A stretch of DNA of 64,000 nucleotides from Candidatus Pelearchaeum maunauluense (GTDB taxonomy: Archaea; Thermoproteota; Nitrososphaeria_A; Caldarchaeales; Caldarchaeaceae): the NCBI GenBank assembly GCA_030059675.1, contig JANVYQ010000007.1:23001-87000 (forward strand), given 5' to 3'. The notes under the pieces were generated by a model, which was not told the origin of the DNA, did not search any database, and saw nothing but the letters and a program-made list of their open reading frames with translations. Both the position numbers and the translations under genes were made by a program. Positions 15,048-23,527 of the stretch are shown here, piece by piece (position 1 is the stretch's first letter; every line of letters starts with the position of its first letter).

Positions 15048-15863
15048 ATGAACAAAGTCATACTCTGCTCAGAGGAAGACCCAGCATCGCTTAACATAAG
15101 GGAGCGGCTCATAGAGTCATTCGGCTTCAGAGAAGATTCTTCCACCATGTTCGGAAACCCCATATACAGGCGTGGGGACATTAGGATAATCACGGTGAAC
15201 AGGCCATCAATATATGCTGATGAGGAGGTTTCTGGTATTGATGCGGGGCTTATTGTTGTAGCTTCTAAGCATGTTTCGGAAGCTGGGGTGAAGGCGGTGT
15301 TGTCTCACCCAGTTGGCAACTGGGGTGAGAAGGCCGAGTTTGGGGGCAGGCCTAGAGCGCTGGCAGTTACGTCGGCACGCGCAGTGTTTGCGGCGGTCAG
15401 CAGGTTGAGGAGCTTACTGGAAGATGCTGGGCTTACTGGATGGGATGTGGGCATGGAAGCCACGCACCACGGGCCTTATTCTGAGAAGCCCCTGCTCTTC
15501 GTGGAGCTGGGCAGCTCCCCAGCCGAGTGGAGCGACCCGAAGATGGGCGAAATCGTTGCCGAGGCATGTTTAGCGGCATGTGCTGCTGAGAGGGTGAATG
15601 TTCCTGAGATAGCTGTTGGGTTTGGCGGTGGTCATTATACGCCGCGATTTACGCCGCTGGTGTTGCAGGAGAAGGTAGCCTTCGGCCACGTAGCGCCGAA
15701 ATACCACTTTCCGTTGTCAAGTGAAATGATACGAGAAGCATTTGAGAAGACTGTTGAGAGGCCAAAGCTAGCGTATATTGATTGGAAGGGAATAAACTCG
15801 GAACAACGGCAGAGATTGCTAGAAGAGCTGAGCGGGATTGGAGTAGAGTATGTGAGGCTTTAG
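15048..15863 (+). CDS. dtdA: Archaeal D-aminoacyl-tRNA deacylase (DTD2)
   Basis: This 271-residue protein hydrolyses D-amino acids mischarged on tRNA, and in plants and archaea also removes aldehyde adducts. The family blocks are present: VGNWGEKAEFGGRPRALAVT, GMEATHHGPYSEKPLLFVEL, GSSPAEWSDPKMG and VGFGGGHYTPRFTPL with its metal-binding His residues. ATG 15048 is used. The start is A/C-rich at the wobble position while residues 60-110 switch to G/T-rich codons. Its last 45 bases overlap a small membrane-protein frame on the other strand. Confidence 0.95.
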   Translation: MNKVILCSEEDPASLNIRERLIESFGFREDSSTMFGNPIYRRGDIRIITVNRPSIYADEEVSGIDAGLIVVASKHVSEAGVKAVLSHPVGNWGEKAEFGGRPRALAVTSARAVFAAVSRLRSLLEDAGLTGWDVGMEATHHGPYSEKPLLFVELGSSPAEWSDPKMGEIVAEACLAACAAERVNVPEIAVGFGGGHYTPRFTPLVLQEKVAFGHVAPKYHFPLSSEMIREAFEKTVERPKLAYIDWKGINSEQRQRLLEELSGIGVEYVRL

Positions 15864-16163
15864 TAGATAATGCTTAATTATTAGCGGAGAATGGAAGATG
15901 AGACAGGTGATTACCGCCCTTGTCGTATCCTCCAACTCCTCCACCACCAGGCTATCCGCCATTGGATGGTTGCGGATATTATTTACTTCTCTAACCCCTG
16001 GGGTTAGCCTATCAAGGACTCCCAGCGATGCCAAGCCTATGCCAAAGCAAATGATGAAGGTCGCTATGGTTCTTACTAGTGTCCGGAATAGGTCGGTGAG
16101 GAATACCGCGGGGGCCAGCCATGTTGGAGGAGGTGGAGGAGTGACTTGCTGGGGAACAATCAT
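15819..16163 (-). CDS. Small proline-rich membrane protein
   Basis: ATG 16163 follows GGTGGTTGGA; GTG 16172 is an alternative. The 114-residue product has PQQVTPPPPPTWLAP, then a hydrophobic helix (TLVRTIATFIICFGIGLASL) ending in GVLDRLTPGVREVN. The LDRLTPG ending of the helix recalls DUF350-type membrane proteins. After about residue 80 the sequence becomes unconvincing (CLIFHSPLIIKHYLLKPHI) and runs into the 3' end of dtdA, so the original C-terminus may be lost or the frame may end early. The opposite-strand frame here looks non-coding. Confidence 0.5.
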   Translation of the reverse strand: MIVPQQVTPPPPPTWLAPAVFLTDLFRTLVRTIATFIICFGIGLASLGVLDRLTPGVREVNNIRNHPMADSLVVEELEDTTRAVITCLIFHSPLIIKHYLLKPHILYSNPAQLF

Positions 16164-16291
16164 TCCAACCACCTTTGCGCTTAAAGCCGATTCTTACAGC
16201 AACTAAATCAAGGTTTATTATAGTTTATAATATGAAAGCCGCCTCATCTCCTTACTTAACCTTTTATCCAAGAATACGCCTCAAGTAATGC

Positions 16292-16299
16292 TTTTATTT
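16292..16299 (+). promoter_or_regulatory. TATA box of the HTH-Cys gene
   Basis: TTTTATTT lies 32 bases upstream of ATG 16328, predicting an almost leaderless mRNA. A second A/T stretch (TTAATAAA, 16311-16318) is too near the ATG. Further A/T boxes at 16212-16236 could serve either strand. Confidence 0.4.
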
Positions 16300-16327
16300 C
16301 ACTAACGCGATTAATAAAACGTACGTT

Positions 16328-16702
16328 ATGCTACTCCCAGCAGAAATCGAATCCAAGCTCACAATACCAGTAATAAGAGCTATGGTAGCTAAGAAACTAA
16401 TTCTAGAGCATAGCTATACTCAGGAAGAGGCGGCACGCGCGCTAGGGGTTACGCAGGCTGCCATAAGCAACTATATGCGCGGGGTAAGGGGTGTTGTTGT
16501 AAATTGGGAGAATGTAAAGGAGGTAAATGAGAAGATAAACGAGATAGTCGTCTTAATATTGAATAAGACTCCACAAACCGAGATAGCGAGAAAATTTAAC
16601 AAGCTGGTCGCGGAGATACGTAAGAAACGGATGCTATGCGATATTCATAAGAAAATCGAGCCTGACGTTGATATAGACTCCTGCCACGTATGTGATGAGT
16701 AA
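16328..16702 (+). CDS. HTH-Cys regulator, a short relative of ThiR without the ThiN domain
   Basis: The 124-residue product begins MLLPAEIESKLTIPVIRAMV and has a clear helix-turn-helix at about 30-58 (YTQEEAARALGVTQAAISNY, followed by MRG). A helical linker follows, then a C-terminal Cys/His cluster (CDIHKKIEPDVDIDSCHVC). The same order, HTH with VTQAAIS/ITQAAVS then a C-x-x-H...C-x-x-C cluster, occurs in the N-terminal half of the ThiR-like gene at 18080-19048. The two are therefore paralogues, and this one lacks the thiamine-phosphate-binding domain. Its TAA stop is in the same frame as, and directly abuts, the peptidase frame. Confidence 0.8.
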   Translation: MLLPAEIESKLTIPVIRAMVAKKLILEHSYTQEEAARALGVTQAAISNYMRGVRGVVVNWENVKEVNEKINEIVVLILNKTPQTEIARKFNKLVAEIRKKRMLCDIHKKIEPDVDIDSCHVCDE

Positions 16703-16729
16703 CTGAGGAAGAAAACTCTCCTCATTATA

Positions 16730-18154
16730 TTGGTCTTCATCCTGCTACTTGTCCCTAGTACACCGAGCCTAGCACAACCCGCAGATGCCTTCTCCTACGT
16801 CATAACTGTGGATGAAGACGGTGATGCTGAGGTGAGCATAGCTATTAACGCGAAGCTTCTCCGAGGTATGGGTATTGGTGAGACTTGGTTAGCCGTTCCG
16901 CGCGGTGAGCGTATTGTCTGGTCTTTTACTGATGGAAGGCCAAGCTATGTTGTATCGCCGCTCTATGTAGCACCTGGAGAGATAAACATGTTCTACAACA
17001 ACATAACAATCTCCACATTGGGATACGATACAATCAGCTTACGCTATAGCTTTAAGATGGCTTCTTTAATTGTTGATGATAGGGCGCTCTTTCTATCGCC
17101 CTTAATAGTGATTGATAACAGGCTCTCTGGGAAGCTTGTTATTCATATTAAAAATGTGGCTAAGGTTAATGAGTATGGTGTCCAGCCGCAACAGTTTAGC
17201 AAGGCTAAGGATAGCGTTACTGTTGTTTTTAATCTTCCACTATCCTCTGGCAGGGTTTGGATTGACTATAATTTGGAGAAGCCTCTAGGATTTGATGAGA
17301 TAGTTATTGATGGTTTTAGGGGTGTTGTTCCTGAGAAATACTCTGCATACATGCGCCATATCCTAATGCTATACTCCGACCTCTCGCGTAATATGACTGA
17401 GCTATTCAAGGTTATGCCAGAGAATATTACTGTGCGCTTTTTCCTCCCGCGCACGTTCTATGAGGGGGTAGATGGCTATGTTCCCATATTACCCTCCGGG
17501 CTAGGTGATATTAACATCAACATATTCACGATAAGGATGCTTCCTGGAATAATGGAGCATGTCGCAGTTCATGAGCTTATTCACCACTATTTATGGAGCG
17601 CTGGCATAGATAATGATTTGTTATGGTTTCATGAAGGAGCGGCCAACTTCTTCTCAATATACTTCCTGAACAAGATAGGGCTAAGGGGTGTTAAGGCAGT
17701 TGAGGATAGTCTTTTGAACGTCTCTCAGAATCTTCCCTATCCTGCGGGTTTTATAGTGGGGTGGAGCCGCTCATCACCAACTCATAATCCAACACTTTAC
17801 TATGCCTCATCATACTTAGTCTTCCACACATTATACAAGAAGCATGGCCTAAATTTATTTGAGGGCTTCTTCGCATATCTAAACGAGAATAATGTTAGAA
17901 TAAGGGAGACTCAGGATGTCGTTTCTATTTTCTCCATACTTAGCGGTGGGGCTACTGATAATACCTTTAGACGACTAGGCCTGTTTGCAGATGACTCTAC
18001 CTTGGCGCGAGACTTTCGGGATTCCCAATTTCTCCTCTTTCTCGTCTTTTCTCTTGCGGTGCTTTTGATTATATCAGTATCAGCTCTTACCAAGCTTAGA
18101 CGCCCTAACGAGACCTATGTAGAGTCTGGCGATTTTCCTAGCTATGTTGGCTAG
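16730..18154 (+). CDS. Membrane-anchored gluzincin-type metallopeptidase
   Basis: The product is about 474 residues: a hydrophobic signal sequence ending PSTPSLAQ, a beta-rich N-terminal domain (about 20-200) and a zinc-peptidase domain. That domain has HELIH at 281-285 and a downstream Glu ligand in LWFHEGAANFF (E302). A C-terminal membrane helix (FLLFLVFSLAVLLIISVSAL) precedes a short cytoplasmic tail. The start is uncertain. TTG 16730 gives a signal without a charged n-region, whereas reading from CTG 16703, immediately after the upstream TAA and beside GAGGA, adds LRKKTLLII, a proper n-region. The substrate is unknown. Its 3' end overlaps the ThiR-like gene by 75 bases, tail to tail. Confidence 0.82.
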   Translation: MVFILLLVPSTPSLAQPADAFSYVITVDEDGDAEVSIAINAKLLRGMGIGETWLAVPRGERIVWSFTDGRPSYVVSPLYVAPGEINMFYNNITISTLGYDTISLRYSFKMASLIVDDRALFLSPLIVIDNRLSGKLVIHIKNVAKVNEYGVQPQQFSKAKDSVTVVFNLPLSSGRVWIDYNLEKPLGFDEIVIDGFRGVVPEKYSAYMRHILMLYSDLSRNMTELFKVMPENITVRFFLPRTFYEGVDGYVPILPSGLGDININIFTIRMLPGIMEHVAVHELIHHYLWSAGIDNDLLWFHEGAANFFSIYFLNKIGLRGVKAVEDSLLNVSQNLPYPAGFIVGWSRSSPTHNPTLYYASSYLVFHTLYKKHGLNLFEGFFAYLNENNVRIRETQDVVSIFSILSGGATDNTFRRLGLFADDSTLARDFRDSQFLLFLVFSLAVLLIISVSALTKLRRPNETYVESGDFPSYVG

Positions 18155-19048
18155 CTGTAGCGGGTTTTCTCCAAATATGTATGTCGCTGGCTCGTATCCT
18201 ACACCTCCCTCATGAAAGACAGCTGCAGGCAGCGTTTTCAAACGCGCGTAAGCATTAGCAACAGACCTTATAACGTCATCCTCCGAAAGCTCAGCTCTAC
18301 TGGGCTCAATAACCTGTGAATGTATATTGAGTGATTTAACTATCTCTTTCATTCCTTGGTCATTCCTCAGGTTTATAGCCGCTCTCACGCGTTTATCTAC
18401 GGCGCTTACCGCCAGCAGGACGTTTGCCATATGTTGAGAAGCTCCAAAGACTGGCTTACCTACAGCCTGGACGCGTTCCCCAACCTTGACAATCCTCCCA
18501 GGAATAGCGGCTATATCAGCGGTGGTCTGTGGGTTATCCACGCTATAAACAATATTGACTGAAACCTCTGGCATGATGTTGGAGAAGAATGGTGAGCGTT
18601 CTATGCTCTTTACAGCCTCTTCAAGCTGTCTTATGACGTCAAGCCTCTTGGCGTCAAGAGCTTCAGCGCTTATGGGTGTCATGCATATCTCGCATGAGGC
18701 GAGCTGCGGGTATAGTGTGCGGTGATATTCGCAGAGTCTGCCATCTCCTAGTAGTTTTCTCCAGAAGGCGTATAACGTGCCGTTTGAGCGCTCTGGGCTC
18801 TCTAGGAGGTCTTCCTGAAGGAGCTTGGAGAGGAGCTCTATCTCCTCGGCTGATATTCCCATCTGCTGGAGTTTCCGCTGATAGAAGGACTCGCTCCTCC
18901 TAAGTGATTGGCTCACAGCGGCCTGGGTTATTCCCAGCAACTTGGCTATGGCAAGCTGGGAGTGGCCATTCTTCCGTAGTCGGTGAATCATAACACCCCT
19001 AACATTAGGCAGGAAATCCCTCACCATCATCTCGCATGGAGGAAACAT
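18080..19048 (-). CDS. thiR: HTH-ThiN regulator, probable ThiR thiamine repressor
   Basis: The 322 residues have an N-terminal helix-turn-helix (HSQLAIAKLLGITQAAVSQS, about 28-47) and a Cys/His cluster (CEYHRTLYPQLASCEIC). A C-terminal ThiN domain (about 165-320) follows, with GKPVFGASQHMANVLLAVSA, RAAINLRNDQGMKEIV, VFHEGGVGYEPATYIFG and ANIARKIARLY. ThiN is the archaeal thiamine-phosphate synthase fold. Fused to HTH, as here, it is known as the ThiR regulator of thiamine genes. No thiamine biosynthesis gene is within the window, so targets lie elsewhere. It is divergent from the G1P dehydrogenase gene across 71 bases. Confidence 0.85.
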   Translation of the reverse strand: MFPPCEMMVRDFLPNVRGVMIHRLRKNGHSQLAIAKLLGITQAAVSQSLRRSESFYQRKLQQMGISAEEIELLSKLLQEDLLESPERSNGTLYAFWRKLLGDGRLCEYHRTLYPQLASCEICMTPISAEALDAKRLDVIRQLEEAVKSIERSPFFSNIMPEVSVNIVYSVDNPQTTADIAAIPGRIVKVGERVQAVGKPVFGASQHMANVLLAVSAVDKRVRAAINLRNDQGMKEIVKSLNIHSQVIEPSRAELSEDDVIRSVANAYARLKTLPAAVFHEGGVGYEPATYIFGENPLQLANIARKIARLYIGLVRASKLGKS

Positions 19049-19119
19049 TCTCCACGGCTAACCAAAGCGACGTGAGACTTATTATTTTCTATAGCATCCT
19101 CTCGCAGAGACGCTGAGAC

Positions 19120-20175
19120 ATGGATGGAGCTGCCGACATACACGCTATGGAGCTTCCCCGCGCTGTTATCGTGGGCGAGAGACTAGGCCCAGTCATCGCT
19201 GAGCGTGTGAGAGCTACCGCTGGCTCTAGGGCTTTGATGCTGACCAGCCCCACGCCATATAAGCTACTCGGCAAGAAGGTTGAGGAGGCAGCCGAAAAAA
19301 TATCGTTTGACGTGGTTATCCTTGACTCGTCCTCATCTGTTAATGAGTGGCTTGACTCGCTAGAGAATAATATCCGCTCAGGCTATGGTGCCATAATTGG
19401 GATAGGCGGGGGGCGGGTGTTGGATGTGGCTAAGGTTGTGGCTGAGGCCTCAAACTTACCGCTTTTTAGCATCCCGACTGTGGCTTCGCATGATGGTATA
19501 GCGAGTCCGATGACATCCATACGTAAGGAGGGCCACGCATACTCTAGAAAATCCGTTATGCCCACTGAGATAATCGCAGATATGGAGGTTATCAGGCTGG
19601 CCCCAATGCGCTACACCATAAGCGGGTGCGGAGACTTGGTGGCAAAGTATAGCGCTGTCCGCGACTGGTGGCTGGGCCATAGGGAGACTGGGGAATACTA
19701 TGGAAGATACGCCGCTCATCTGGCGTATCTAAGCTCGGTAGTGGTTATGCGCTCTGCGGAAGTCATAGGCAGGGGAGACGCTGATGGTATAAGAACAGTG
19801 GTAGAGGCGCTCATCAGCGCTGGCGTAGCCATGGGGATAGCTGGGAGCAGCAGGCCATGCAGCGGGAGCGAGCACCTAATAGCACACGCGCTAGAATATC
19901 TCCTAGATTCCCCTCCACTTCACGGAGAGAGATGCGGAATAGCTACGATATTCACCTCATACCTCCACAACGCCAACTGGCGACGCGTAAAACAAGCCCT
20001 AAAAACAATGAACGCCCCATCAACCCTGAAGGAGTTAGGTATAGATGAGGATGTCTTCACAGAAGCGGTTAAGCTCGCCCCAAACCTAAGAAAAGAAAGG
20101 TACACAATACTGCATAAGCTTAATCTGAAGGATGAGGAAATCAGGGATATTCTCAACGATGTGGGAATCAGCTAA
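19120..20175 (+). CDS. egsA: sn-Glycerol-1-phosphate dehydrogenase
   Basis: This 351-residue enzyme reduces dihydroxyacetone phosphate to sn-glycerol-1-phosphate, the first step of archaeal ether lipids. NAD(P) binding is shown by AIIGIGGGRVLDVAKVVA, and FSIPTVASHDGIASPMTSI is the family substrate/nucleotide loop. Zinc ligands are in ISGCGDLVAKYSAVRDW (Asp), SGSEHLIAHALE (His) and PLHGERCGIA (His). The start ATG 19120 is about 34 bases after TTATTATTTT. Other lipid genes in the window are the geranylgeranyl reductase homologue and the prenyl synthase, but they are not in one operon. Confidence 0.96.
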   Translation: MDGAADIHAMELPRAVIVGERLGPVIAERVRATAGSRALMLTSPTPYKLLGKKVEEAAEKISFDVVILDSSSSVNEWLDSLENNIRSGYGAIIGIGGGRVLDVAKVVAEASNLPLFSIPTVASHDGIASPMTSIRKEGHAYSRKSVMPTEIIADMEVIRLAPMRYTISGCGDLVAKYSAVRDWWLGHRETGEYYGRYAAHLAYLSSVVVMRSAEVIGRGDADGIRTVVEALISAGVAMGIAGSSRPCSGSEHLIAHALEYLLDSPPLHGERCGIATIFTSYLHNANWRRVKQALKTMNAPSTLKELGIDEDVFTEAVKLAPNLRKERYTILHKLNLKDEEIRDILNDVGIS

Positions 20176-20190
20176 CAAGGTGGTGAGTGG

Positions 20191-20200
20191 TTTAAATTTA
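20191..20200 (+). promoter_or_regulatory. TATA box of fumC
   Basis: TTTAAATTTA is centred about 25 bases before ATG 20221. That predicts a leaderless transcript starting at this third in-frame ATG rather than at 20206 or 20212. Confidence 0.45.
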
Positions 20201-20220
20201 GCAACATGGATATGACGGGT

Positions 20221-21633
20221 ATGAGCGATGCTGGAGAGTATAGGATTGAGCGCGATACTCTGGGTGAGATGAAAGTTCCCGCGAATGCTTACTACGCCGC
20301 CCAGACAGCCCGCGCAATACTGAACTTCCCAATCTCAGGCCTCAGGTTTCAACGCCCCTTCATAAGAGCCCTAGGCTTGATAAAGTATGCAGCCGCAAAA
20401 GCCAACAAGGAACTGGGCCTGCTAGACCCCAACAAGGCTTCTGCGATAGAAAAGGCAGCTCTTGAGGTAGCAGAGGGAAAGCTCGACGACCAATTCGTGG
20501 TTGATGTATTCCAGACAGGCTCCGGCACCTCTACGAATATGAACGCTAACGAGGTTATCGCAAATCGCGCGATAGAGATTTTGGGCGGCAAGCGGGGGGA
20601 TAAGTCGCTCATACACCCAAACGATCATGTAAATATGGGGCAGTCAACCAACGATGTCTTTCCCACGGCGATAAATGTTGCTGCAGCAGAGCTGGTGGTT
20701 AGGAAGCTCCTACCCAACCTGGAGCTGTTGGAGAAGAGGCTTGACGAGAAGGCGCGGGAATTCGCCGACATAGTCAAGTCTGGCAGAACCCACTTCCAAG
20801 ACGCTGTGCCAGTAACGCTTGGTCAGGAGTTCTCCGGCTATGCCGAGATGATTAGGAAGGGTAGGAGAAGGGTTCTCAACGCTCTTGAGAGCCTGCTGGA
20901 GCTACCTATAGGCGGTACAGCGGTGGGAACAGGGCTTAACGCGCATCCACGTTTTGCCGAGCTTGTGGTAAACCAGCTACGCGATCAGACTGGGATAGAC
21001 TTCAGGATAGCTGCAAACAGGTTTGAAGCCATGGGAACGCGCGACTGCTGTCTAGAGATGAGCGCAGCACTCAGGTCTGTTGCAGTATCAATATTCAAGA
21101 TAGCGAATGACCTCCGCATACTGAGCTCAGGCCCCAACACTGGGCTAGCCGAGATAGAGCTACCCGCCGTGCAGCCAGGCTCCTCAATAATGCCTGGGAA
21201 GGTAAACCCAGTCATACCCGAGTCAGCCCTCATGGCAGCTGCCCAGGTTATAGGTAATGACGAGGCGATTAGCGTAGCATGCAGACTGGGCGAGCTGGAG
21301 CTCAATATGGGCATGCCATTAATAGCGTATGACCTTCTCCAGTCAATAGAGATACTGGCAAACACCGCAAAGAATCTTGCAGAGAACTGTATAGGCGGGA
21401 TAAGGGCAAATCCAGACAGGTGTAGGCGCTATGGTGAGAGTAGCCCAGCCCTAGTTACAGTCGTAGCCCCCATAATAGGATACGACAAAGCCGCCAAGGT
21501 TGCGAAGAAGATGCTTGAAACAGGCAAGACAATCCGCGAGGTGCTGCTGGAGGAGGGCATAATAGACCAGAAGACAATAGACGAGGTACTAGACTTGAAG
21601 AAGATGGCAAGGGGAGGAATTTTAGCCAAGTAG
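20221..21633 (+). CDS. fumC: Class II fumarate hydratase
   Basis: The product is 470 residues from ATG 20221 (475 if 20206 is used). It hydrates fumarate to malate in the citric acid cycle. Hallmarks are the B-site region HPNDHVNMGQSTNDVFPTA, SGRTHFQDAVPVTLGQEFSG, TAVGTGLNAHPRF and the fumarase/aspartase signature GSSIMPGKVNPVIPES with the catalytic Ser. It is oxygen-stable and Fe-S free, in line with a respiring lifestyle. The start choice rests on the TATA spacing. The 3' end overlaps the nicotinate phosphoribosyltransferase gene by 12 bases, tail to tail. Confidence 0.95.
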   Translation: MSDAGEYRIERDTLGEMKVPANAYYAAQTARAILNFPISGLRFQRPFIRALGLIKYAAAKANKELGLLDPNKASAIEKAALEVAEGKLDDQFVVDVFQTGSGTSTNMNANEVIANRAIEILGGKRGDKSLIHPNDHVNMGQSTNDVFPTAINVAAAELVVRKLLPNLELLEKRLDEKAREFADIVKSGRTHFQDAVPVTLGQEFSGYAEMIRKGRRRVLNALESLLELPIGGTAVGTGLNAHPRFAELVVNQLRDQTGIDFRIAANRFEAMGTRDCCLEMSAALRSVAVSIFKIANDLRILSSGPNTGLAEIELPAVQPGSSIMPGKVNPVIPESALMAAAQVIGNDEAISVACRLGELELNMGMPLIAYDLLQSIEILANTAKNLAENCIGGIRANPDRCRRYGESSPALVTVVAPIIGYDKAAKVAKKMLETGKTIREVLLEEGIIDQKTIDEVLDLKKMARGGILAK

Positions 21634-22827
21634 CGGCTCTTCTAGCCTCCCCAGCTCCAATATTTTCTCCAACTGTTCCATGGTGTGTTTCCTAATCTCA
21701 GACGCCGACGGCAGTTTTCCAACCACCTCACCATTTTTAATGAGCGGCTTTAGAAGCGGACTAACCCCCTCACCGCATCTAGGGCATTTTTCCAATTGTT
21801 TGTTGAATTGCGTTATCGTGTCATGGAAGTTTGGACAGCGGTAAACCTGCTTATGGCCTGGTAGCTTCCCCCGCTTGGCAAGCGGCTTCCCCTCGACCTC
21901 GACTATGTCTAGGGCGAAGTCTATTGAGGGTGGGAATGCTATTGATGTCCCTACCCCAAACCCGTCAGCCACGTCGCTTAGCTTCCTAACCTCCTCCTCA
22001 CCAACTCCGCCGCTGACCAACACTTTAACATCCTCACGCCCCATTAGCTTGAGCATCCACTTAACCTCCTGGATTATCTTCCTCATATCGCCGCGTCGCG
22101 AGCTTGGAGTATCAAGCCTAACACCATACAAACGCTCTCCCAGCGTATCGACAGCCAACGCGGCTTCTGTGCGCTCATCCATAAAAGTATCGCAAAGCGC
22201 TATCCGTGGCACGTCGCTGGGCATAACCTCGTCGAAAGCCCTCCACGCGCTCACCTGGTCTCCAACAACAAGTATCAAGGCATGCGGCATGGTTCCTACT
22301 GGTTTCTGCTCTATCATATCAGCGCCAACAACCCCCGAAACAGCATCGCACCCACCTATGAATGCAGCCCTATCAGCCATCGGAGTTATTGCGGGATGTA
22401 TAGTCCTGATTCCAAAGAATATTACGGGCTTGCCCCCAGCAGCAACCTTGACGCGCGCAGCGCGCGTGGCTATGCTGGTTGAGTGGCGGAGAAACCCTAG
22501 GATGGCTGATTCATAGATTCCAAACTCGGAATAAACACCGCTGATAGCGGCTACAGGCTCCATAGGCCTGAACACAGTCCCCTCATCAAGGCAATAGACG
22601 TCTACGGGCTTACCCTCAAGGAGCCAGGCAAGCTCCTCAACACCAGCTAGAACACCCCACTCCCAGCTATTCGGCAAGCTATACGTATGAGCCTCTGCCA
22701 CCACCTTCTTAGTGGATGAGTTGGTCTTTTCCAAAATCTGCTTAGCCCTAACGAAGTATATGTCGGTGACCCTTCCCTCGCGTATGCTCTCTGGTGAGGC
22801 TATGTAAATCCTGGGTCTCCGCGTCAT
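21622..22827 (-). CDS. pncB: Nicotinate phosphoribosyltransferase
   Basis: This 401-residue enzyme makes nicotinate mononucleotide from nicotinate and PRPP in NAD salvage. Visible blocks are VVAEAHTYSLPNSWEWGVLA, FFGIRTIHPAITPMADRAAF, GVRLDTPSSRRGDMRKI and VLVSGGVGEEEV, the phosphate-binding barrel loops. A short zinc-like element follows (CPNFHDTITQFN then CPRCGEG), seen in archaeal members. ATG 22827 is preferred because GAGG sits seven bases upstream; TTG 22845 is possible. Ten bases separate it from the end of the nicotinamidase gene, so both act in one pathway. Confidence 0.92.
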   Translation of the reverse strand: MTRRPRIYIASPESIREGRVTDIYFVRAKQILEKTNSSTKKVVAEAHTYSLPNSWEWGVLAGVEELAWLLEGKPVDVYCLDEGTVFRPMEPVAAISGVYSEFGIYESAILGFLRHSTSIATRAARVKVAAGGKPVIFFGIRTIHPAITPMADRAAFIGGCDAVSGVVGADMIEQKPVGTMPHALILVVGDQVSAWRAFDEVMPSDVPRIALCDTFMDERTEAALAVDTLGERLYGVRLDTPSSRRGDMRKIIQEVKWMLKLMGREDVKVLVSGGVGEEEVRKLSDVADGFGVGTSIAFPPSIDFALDIVEVEGKPLAKRGKLPGHKQVYRCPNFHDTITQFNKQLEKCPRCGEGVSPLLKPLIKNGEVVGKLPSASEIRKHTMEQLEKILELGRLEEPLLG

Positions 22828-22837
22828 CCCATTAACC

Positions 22838-23425
22838 TCATACAAATTTTATCAAGTCACTCCTGGTTATCGTTCCCCGGTAGAGGAAGGAAACCTGCCG
22901 TATAGCTGCCTTCATATCAAAGTCTGTTAGGGCTGATATTCCGTCTATCGGTAGGTATATGTTGAACCAGCGGAGTGCAGCGCTTCCAGCAGTGTGTAAG
23001 ACGCAGATATTGGCAACAGTCCCCACTATCACCAGGTTCTCCACGTCAGCAAGTCTTAGTATATGATCCAGCGGAGTCCCATAGAAAGCGTCATACCTCA
23101 GCTTCTTAACAACAGTATCGCTGGGCTCCGGCTTAAGCTCGTCAACTATCTCAGCACCCCAGGTATTAGCCAGAGCATGCTCTCCCCATATCTTGAACTC
23201 AGGATCATTAGGGCCATGCCAGTCTTGTGTATAGATTATCATCACGCCAGCCTTCCTAGCGTTGTCCAGAAGCTCTTTTATCGCAGGTATTGTTGCGGGC
23301 GCTGTGGGGACGAACAGCCTCCCGTTGGGGTGAGCGAAGTCATTCTGCATATCAACTATTATCAGAGCAGTTTTCCTACTATCAACCTCAGCAGCCTGAG
23401 GCTCTGGTAGCTCAACCTGCTCCAT
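22838..23425 (-). CDS. pncA: Nicotinamidase
   Basis: This 195-residue isochorismatase-fold hydrolase converts nicotinamide to nicotinate. The catalytic triad is visible: Asp in LIIVDMQNDFAHPNG, Lys in VVKKLRYDAF and Cys in GTVANICVLHTA. The metal-site pattern D-x-H (YTQDWHGPNDPEF) also matches. It is the first gene of a two-gene unit with pncB, giving a nicotinamide to NaMN salvage route. The promoter region lies in the 102-base gap to the divergent M20 peptidase gene. Confidence 0.93.
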   Translation of the reverse strand: MEQVELPEPQAAEVDSRKTALIIVDMQNDFAHPNGRLFVPTAPATIPAIKELLDNARKAGVMIIYTQDWHGPNDPEFKIWGEHALANTWGAEIVDELKPEPSDTVVKKLRYDAFYGTPLDHILRLADVENLVIVGTVANICVLHTAGSAALRWFNIYLPIDGISALTDFDMKAAIRQVSFLYRGTITRSDLIKFV

Positions 23426-23527
23426 ACCAGACCAGAACAGCTACAATTCCCCTTCATATTAGCTTGGTGGAATATCAGGGGGAGAGTCTTTTAATAGGGT
23501 GCGGAGATTCTTGGCGGAGGGGGTTAA

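Noticed and set aside
15898..16206. Plus-strand open frame opposite the small membrane protein
   Set aside because: Composition is Ser/Thr-rich with no start signal or domain; typical antisense shadow.
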